From NCBI GenBank assembly GCA_903813345.2, contig CAIIXF020000001.1, forward strand, positions 22,771,915 through 22,835,914: 64,000 nucleotides of DNA, written 5' to 3'. The position numbers were made by a program, and so were the translations under genes. The notes under the pieces are model-generated. The model made no database searches, was not told the origin of the DNA, and saw nothing but the letters and a program-made list of their open reading frames with translations. Of this stretch, positions 56,745 through 64,000 are shown in pieces; position 1 is the stretch's first letter, and each line of letters starts with the position of its first letter. The DNA is from Owenia fusiformis (taxonomy: Eukaryota > Annelida > Polychaeta > Sabellida > Oweniidae).

Positions 56745-57639
56745 TAGTGATAAATGAATTGACAAATATTTGAAAATTACCTTCTGTTCAAGTTCCAATC
56801 ATTTTTATAGATTATATTGATAGATTTAATATCACTGAATATGGTATTGCTTGTTGAGGATCACACAACATTACCGTTTATCGTTTATTTGAGATTTAAG
56901 CAGGGGTCCATTTTTTCAAGAAATAATCATTTTAAAAGATTTCTTGTAAATAGATAATAAATAAGTACAAAAAGCATGATTTATTATATATAAAAAGCAT
57001 AATGTAAAATTTCAACTGAAAAATTAGATCAAAATGGAATCCATGTTCACAGTGGGGGGTATAACTCATCAAACACTGGATAATTTTTTTAAAGCTTATT
57101 GATACAGCCTAATATTTTTAATTTGCATTCTTTTAGTTAGGATTATAGCATTGACTATTTATGAATTTTTGAGCACCATACAAAGTTACAGAACTTCATT
57201 TATGAACGATTTCAGCAGGGGTCTATTTTACAAATATTAAATATTTTTCCGGATAGTTCTTAGATGAAAAGCTAGTACATTGTTACGATAAAATTACATC
57301 ATTGAGGTGTATAAATTATGAAAACAGGTTTCATCCTGATGTCTTCAACGTAATTCGTATAACGCCATGTCACAAATGGGGGGGGGGACATTGACCTCCA
57401 CTTGGGGATCTTTATTGCTTATATGATTTCAATATTACAGTAATGTCGGTATCATTATAAACAGGCATTAAATAAGTGTAGACTATTATAAATACGTTGA
57501 CAGCAAGAAAATGTATACAATTTAAACTGTAAAATGAGATAACAATGGGCTCTTAAATCACAATGATTGGTGTAACTAATCAAATTTTTACTTTATAAGC
57601 TTAGTATCATGTCCTAAAAATTTAAATTAATTTTAAGTA

Positions 57640-58220
57640 GTTATCCCATTGAACAAAGTTCGGAGGGATATAGGTAACGGGCCTCTATTCATCCATCCGT
57701 CCGTCCGTCTGTCCGTTTGTACGTACGTCCGTTCGGGCAATAACTCAAATACCGTTGGTCAGATTTTGTTCATATTTCGTACACATGTACCCTATGGGTC
57801 GATTTTCAAAATGGCCGCTCATTTAAAAATAGCGGCCATTTTAGTGCCGATTTTATAGCAATTTAGGTACAATATGTAAAACTGTAATACCAATAACTTT
57901 TAAATGAAAAAAAATTATATAGGACATTAATAAAGCTAGAAATGTAGATATTAAAGAAACACATGGCAGCCATCTTGAAAAATGGTTGCCTTTACTTGTT
58001 ATTTTACGATTTTTGCTGCAACTTGAAAAGTAGTTGAGTGATTTCGTTCATATTTGGTATGTAAATACTATAAGCATGGCACACTGTCTGATGACACTTT
58101 TGGTAGAAGGCGGCAATTTTAAACATAGCCGCCATTTTACGTATTTTACTATAACTCGAAAAGTTGTGGAGCGATTTTGATCATCTCTGGTATGTGAATA
58201 CTATTAACATGGCACACTGA
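57640..58220 (+). repeat. CCATTTT interspersed repeat, plus orientation
   Basis: Begins near AAGTTCGGAGGGATATAGGT with a CCGTCCGTCCGT run, then AATAACTCAAATACCGTTGG, two CCATTTT blocks (57803-57842), and further blocks at 57964-57984 and 58110-58140 (AGCCGCCATTTTA). The complementary version lies at 44831-45560. The 69-codon frame at 57649 reads through repeat and is not a gene. Confidence 0.75.
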
Positions 58221-58819
58221 ATATTTTGAATATCTTAAAGTGGTTCAGATTTTCATTTATTGAAGATTTAATTCAAGATTAATTCAAAAAGATGAATATT
58301 TTTGTGGATAGTTCTCCGGCGGATCAATTACTATTATTACCACCTTGTCTTAGGGGTATTAGTGCTAGTTTAGGTGGCATTTATGTTACTATATCGACCT
58401 GAGCAATAATTCTAATAACATCATTTCTGCGGGCAATATTAAACAAATACTGGATGATCAGGAGCTGGATATGGCAGAGTACCATTGGAGAAAAAATATT
58501 GCGCGAGATGGTATTAATTAATATCAATAGAAAGTTCTAGCATTGCCTCATGGGACAGTCTATTTTCTACTAAATAAAATAATCAGGGTAAACGCTTTTC
58601 TATTACTAAAGTTATTTGCTTGTAGAGATGCTTGTAGAGCCGGCTTCGCAAAAATCATATATCCTTTCACCCCACATCATATCAAATGCTTTATTGATGT
58701 TAAGTCCATTTTATAAATAGTGGGAATAAATTCCTAACTCATCTTAGATTATGATTTAAATGCAATATTATATGCGATCAAATGCTTTTTCCAAGGTTTT
58801 AAAATGTAAACAGTGCCCA

Positions 58820-59760
58820 GTTTCAGTGCTCAACAGGTGAAAACGTATGTAGGAATATAGGCAGAAACAATTTGCAGATCAACGAAAACAAGATTGTGTT
58901 CAAAGAAAGTGAACTAAATGGAACTATTATTTTTAATCATGTTGAATGCAAAATATAGTCAGACAAGATCGTGTTCAAAGAAAGTGAACTAAATGGAACT
59001 ATTGTTTTTAATCATGTTGAATGCAAAATATAGTCAGACAGAAGATATTATTTTCAATTAAACAGATAAAATGTTTTTCATTATTATGGACCTCTGTTAA
59101 ACCCCTCAATGAGAAGTAAACGGTAATGTTGACAGGTCCGCCACGGGATGAAAACGTATGTAGGAATATATGTTTTATCATTTAACCATATCATTAACAA
59201 TTGGTGGATCAACGAAAAACAAGATGATGTTAATATGGCATACTAATATTAATAACCTTTCCAAAAAAAAAATTCAAAAATATCAAAATCTTATATTTTT
59301 TATATTTTTGTGAACCCCTGTTAAACCCCTCAATAATTAATAAATAAGTTTATTGGTCTCTTGAACATCTAATATACATCGAGATAAAATCAATATGTTA
59401 TACTAGTAAACTTTCCAAAATCCGATTAATGACTAGATAATCTGTTGTAAACTTCAAAACTATCAAAATCTAATATTTTTGTTGACCCCTCCCTGTTAAA
59501 CCCCTTAATAATAAGTAAACGGTAAAGTCCTCAACAGGTGAAAATGTATGTGATAATATACGTTTTATCAGTCACACATATCATTTAACAATTGGCGGAT
59601 CAACAAAAACAAGATGATGTTAAAAGAAAGTGAACAAAATGGAACAATTATTTCTAATCATTTTGAATGCAAAATATAATCAGACAGACGATCTTATTTT
59701 CAATTAAACAGATAAAATCAATAGGTCATGCTAATAACCTTCTCAAAACCAATTCATGAG
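58820..59760 (+). repeat. Long tandem array, three diverged units of roughly 350 bp
   Basis: The phrase AAGTAAACGGTAA, then (C)AACAGGTGAAAA(C/T)GTATGT, ATATACGTTTTATCA, GGATCAACGAAAA and AAGTGAACTAAATGGAAC occurs three times in order. An extra exact 72-bp duplication lies around 58893-59040. Confidence 0.7.
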
Positions 59761-59783
59761 TAGATAATTCCATTATCACTAAT

Positions 59784-61340
59784 AGCATAGGGACTGACCT
59801 AAACCTAAATTGCCCAATTTATGAGGGAGACAAATTTTGGGCCCTAAATCAGTTTTTAGGTCCCTTTGCTTTTCCACAGAATGTTTTGTGCAACCTATTC
59901 GCCGAAAGATGTCAGTCAGATATTGTCATTAAATTCACGCACTTTGTACACCGATTTACCGATTCTTCAAAACTGCACACTAGGCATCGATCAAGCTTCA
60001 TCAAGCCACGAAAGATCGTTAAGCTAAATAATTACATGTATTTTACAATGTCATCAAAATTGCTTTTTAATCCCTCTTCTTAATTGAAGTATTACTTGTG
60101 GCAAATCATAAGAAATGTGCGCCCTTTAGTAATTAAATATTGCACCTTTCAGCTCATTAGCTGTAATTGTTTTAACACTAGCGGAGGTGACTCACATCGA
60201 CAAAAAATGATGTGCCAAGTTCATCCGTCAGTTTCTGCTACGCTGATTTATGTCAGGGGGTAATGAGACAGAGTTTGTGGAGGCAGTCTAGGGAACTACT
60301 CTCGGGGAACAGTGTAACTATATATTGTTGTTCATACGTGTACTTGTTCTATTCTGGTGTCCCCAATCAAGTCATAAAAATGTTGAATTCTAAAAATACT
60401 GAAATCGACTTTTCCCATCCGCCATGTGCGATGCGATGCGAAGGTGACGGCCGTTACCTTCGATTGATACTGACCAATGAATCATATAGCAACTTACGAA
60501 ATGACTTATTTTTGTCTACAAAAACAAGAACTTATTATAGATTAGTTGGAGAACTTTGAAGCTCGTTTTACATGATTTATTACATACTTGGACAATTCGT
60601 GTGCAAACAATACGAGGCACTATGACAAATAAATATACATAAATACATTATATAACAGGGGACCTATTCTCAGGGCTGATTATCATTTACTTTTACCGGA
60701 CCAGGTTACACTTGACATTAGGTCACTTTTTGAAAAGTAGGTCCCTTCTCCATAATCCCCGCCATGATCAATTGTCCTTCCGTTGACATTCTGTTCGTTA
60801 TTTAGATTATATTCACTATTGCATTACCTAGCATTACCAGGGTCCTTTCTAGACAATTATTGGCTCAAATGTAATTATAATGAATAGTTCATGGCCAGAA
60901 TAGTTCCAATATATTCCACAATAGTCCCATTAGCAATGTAGGTAAGGGTATATGAGCTAAAATACAATCTTCAATATACACACCTGACCTTTCGGGAACA
61001 GGAACATGGACATTACATTTCATATTGACCACCCATGGCCTAGGCATGACTTGAATAAAGCTACACTAGAGAAAAGAGTCTCTGATAGTATATGAATTTG
61101 ACCTTTAGAAACGTCTTGACCTTTAAACCTTATTTCACCTTGACCTACCATGGCTCCATGTTTCAATCTGTGATATTACTCATTTAATCTGCGTCCTATA
61201 GCGGACAGTCGACTACCATGGTGAAGAAGCCTTAATTGGCCATTCGGGTGCTGGACCTAAAATTTAAACTTCAGATCTTCAGCATTTATCTTATACGACG
61301 ATGATGATGAGGTTTCAATGCGTCAAATTACCGAACGATT
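59784..61340. other. Distal part of segmental duplication copy 2
   Basis: Matches 21744-23432 in order, with small deletions. Contains the palindrome CGAAGGTGACGGCCGTTACC (about 60440-60463). No recognised gene. Confidence 0.5.
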
Positions 61341-64000
61341 TCATAATCTTTGACATTTGGTACTATCACTCCAAGAATGCAAAGCAGGTACACACAATGT
61401 GGCTATTGTACAGGTATTAATCAATGTGTTACTAAATTGCAGTTTTCATTAATAATTCAACATTATTGTTCATTTAGAATATATCAAATCAATGTTTTAT
61501 GATATTTTGCTTAGTTGAATTTGATCTTGTCAGACTATGCAATCGACATCCGGAAAGTCTGTTTATTTACATGTACGAGTTCACAAAGAGGATTGGATCC
61601 CAGGCTTCCATCTCGATATTCTGCCATATATGGAGATGTCATAATTACAAAATTTAAATTTAAACAGCCGCCATTTTGTTCACTTCAGAATTTGAATCGC
61701 GAGTTTTGGTCTTATTTACAAACAAAAAATCCAGAACACACAAGAAGTGATCGCAGGTATTGGTTCGAATCTTTTGGACAGATGATTGTGATTTTTTTAG
61801 TCAGATATAATGCTAGAAAAACAGAAAAACAGCACTTTCAATATTGATATCGATCAAGGTCAAGGTCGAATATCGAGTTGCGTCTCATCCGCAGTCAGGT
61901 CCTAAGTGAGATTAACCATTATAATATTCCTTTTTAACCAGTACCTGGGTACCACATATTTTGCAGCATGCTTCTAACTGATAAGTTACCAGAGTGCGTT
62001 ACCACAAATAAAAAGGATTGGATAGGCCCAAAGCATCATTGGACAGTGGTCACTCTACTTCTACTCCATATGGAATCTGACAAATGCGAAACTTAATTGA
62101 AGGATTAGTCCTTCATCAAATACCTCATCTTGTTTGCCATGTCTAATTCCCTGACCGGTTAGAGCATCTATTGAAAGTCCATGGTTAGAGATAGAAGGTT
62201 AATATGGTAAGAGTACTGTTGGATGATAGAGTCAAGGAAATTATGTAACATTGCTGTTTTATTTTAGTATTTATTGTACACGCGCTTTTCTGTGAAACAA
62301 GACAAACCACTGACCATGTGACGTAATATGTCAAAGTAAATGTCACATGGGTTATTAATAATTAAAGAAGGATGCTAGATTTGATATTTAACAAAATTTG
62401 ATACCTGCTATAATTAAATGTTTTCAAGGTCAGATATCACAATTTTAAGGTCAAGATCATGGCTTAGGACAGGCATTTTTTTTATTTCACACGCCAGCTG
62501 TTTTTAGAAAACTTGCCAACTGTTTGTTTTATACATACTTGTCACTTGTTTGTTTATGTTTTCTCTTGTTAATGTTTTTTGTTAGTTTGTAAGTTTGCCA
62601 ATTGTTTACTTGTTGTTTTAACTTAAGTTTTCAAGTGACATGTGAAATTGATTTGTCTCCAAAATAATAAGGAAATGTCTAATTACACGGTGGTAATCAT
62701 GATAATGAACCAATTGGAACAAATGATACGCCTAATAGTGATTATGTAAAACCTAAATAGAGAATTATCTGTAATTCGACTAAATTAGGAATTATTTTCT
62801 TTTGAGATTCCCTAGCGCCAAACGTCATTATGTTCATTTACTGGTGCATTCACGATAGTAATCAGCTTTTCAGAATGTTGAACACTTATTTGTGATCAAA
62901 CTTATGATTTAACTACCCCTATTTACAGGACTTTGTTAATGTCGGAGAATTTTATCGAGAACTACTGTCGCCAATAATCCAATGTAAGTTAATTGTAAAA
63001 CTGTAATTCAACATAAAATAGGATATAACTTTTCGAGCGAAATAATGCTGAAACCTTTGGAATTTTTAAAAAATCCATTCAACTTTATTGTGACTTTGAA
63101 TCGGCTTAGCGTATGTGTGTTGATCCAATGGTTTACCGCTAGCAGCCAAAAGTCCTAATTCATAGTACCAACAGTAACTGAAAAGGTTTTTGCGTACAGC
63201 CTTAAAAATATTTTGTATTCGATTATTGCCGATTCTGACAGCTGAAATCGGACCTTTCGGTCGAAAGTCACGAAGCTTTTGAAGAAGTATGCTGTAAGGT
63301 ACACACCGTGGATACATTAGGATTCGAGAACACGGTTCTGAAATCTGATCCCCCAGCCGAAAGGATCGATAGCCGTAGACTCATCAGGGATTTGGAGGAG
63401 ACAAATTAGGGAGTTCCACCGACTGAGTATCCCCTGGAAAAGCCACTGATCATCGGCTCGTTATCCCAACATTGGCCACTGTTTTCCCTCAGTTTGCCAG
63501 GGTGATTAACTCCGCGCCTCTATACTCATCTCTGTCAGAGATACTTTATAAAAGCACCAGATGAGCAAACGCAGATTTGACAATAAGAAACAAATTGATA
63601 CTTCAGATTGTTTGGGAAACGGTCAGCTGCCAGGGACTTTGTCTTCGCGTTAAGAAGCTATTAGAGAAGGTATGGGAAGTTTTTAACCCGAGGCAAGAAT
63701 ATTTCTAAATTTTAATTCAGTGTGGTTCTATAAAGTTCTCTTAATAAACTTGAAGTACAATTGATCTACACGTGCAGGTTCCATATATCTCTCTCTGAGG
63801 ATAACTGTATGTGCTATTCTCTATTGGAGGTTCTCCCGGTCTCCATCTGCGCCTGAATGAAAGCAGCGAAGTGAAAACCAATACGGATATAGTGAACTGG
63901 TTACCTCTATATCAGCTTCATTATTGATAGGGAGTTTAAGCAGAGAACATGGCACGTTATTCAGCCCGAGAAAAAGATAGGAAATGGCAGTGAATACGAT
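61341..64000. other. Unassigned sequence to the window end
   Basis: Beyond the duplication edge. Open frames (for example 61515-61847 and, on the minus strand, 63066-63317) have no motif I recognise. The last 460 bases are less AT-rich and end with an ATG at 63950 followed by 13 more codons to a stop, which could be part of an exon but cannot be supported. Confidence 0.3.

Larger units (their letters stand above)
55649..59780. other. 4.1 kb block present only in duplication copy 2
   Basis: Copy 1 reads CGTATATGATAGCATAGGGA directly; copy 2 is interrupted after CGTATATGATA and resumes at GCATAGGG (59784). The block holds a Tc1/mariner-like element, an interspersed CCATTTT repeat and a tandem array. 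Either it was inserted in steps or copy 1 lost it. Confidence 0.7.
47621..61340 (+). repeat. Segmental duplication, copy 2
   Basis: Same order and orientation as copy 1 (14741-23432). Extra in this copy: 50307-50813, 52397-52765, and 55649-59780, besides many small indels. Identity by eye is high in all aligned blocks. Confidence 0.9.

Noticed and set aside
61515-61847. 110-codon ORF after the duplication edge
   Set aside because: No motif, no homologue that I recognise, and a non-ATG start; indistinguishable from chance.
63066-63317. 83-codon minus-strand ORF near the window end
   Set aside because: No recognisable domain and no supporting splice sites; left as unassigned sequence.

Overview
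The window is an AT-rich animal nuclear region, most likely from a marine invertebrate. The evidence is few and broken genes, no operon-like packing, a rhodopsin-type receptor with animal motifs, a phosphagen-kinase fragment, a trypsin-like serine-protease tail, and very dense short inverted-repeat transposons. Clustered TCAAGGTCA words and GCCGCCATTTT-bearing interspersed repeats remind me of mollusc genomes, but I cannot fix the phylum from sequence alone.

Layout. 1-3.9 kb is repeat-rich intergenic DNA with one 0.7 kb foldback element. 3.9-12.6 kb is a direct tandem duplication of a unit of about 4.1 kb. Each unit carries one intronless class A GPCR and one foldback element. Both receptor copies are interrupted, at different places: a 5-bp deletion with a stop in the first, and a 908-bp inverted-repeat-ended insert in the second. 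13.66-14.53 kb is a Tc1/mariner-like foldback element.

14.74-23.43 kb and 47.62-61.34 kb are two direct copies of one large segmental duplication. Each holds an intact single-exon extended-SDR dehydrogenase resembling bacterial D-erythronate dehydrogenase (DenD), followed by a 30-bp minisatellite. The second copy has picked up extra elements (50.31, 52.40, 55.65 kb), for which the first copy supplies the unoccupied site.

Between the two copies lie: a hAT-like element with a perfect 8-bp target duplication (23.5 kb); a serine-protease C-terminal exon on the minus strand (25.0 kb); a foldback element (26.6-27.7 kb); two broken phosphagen-kinase fragments (29.2-29.7 kb); acidic unknown ORFs (31.3-31.8 and 39.6-40.0 kb); a 7.2 kb element with the terminal and internal complementary repeats expected of DIRS-like retrotransposons (31.9-39.1 kb), itself carrying a nested 1.4 kb foldback element; a 645-bp element with an 8-bp target duplication (42.46 kb); and several interspersed repeats. 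61.3-64.0 kb shows nothing I can name.

The only genes that look functional by eye are the two DenD-like dehydrogenases. I found no cooperating gene system; the striking content is the mobile-element layer and the damage and duplication history it records.
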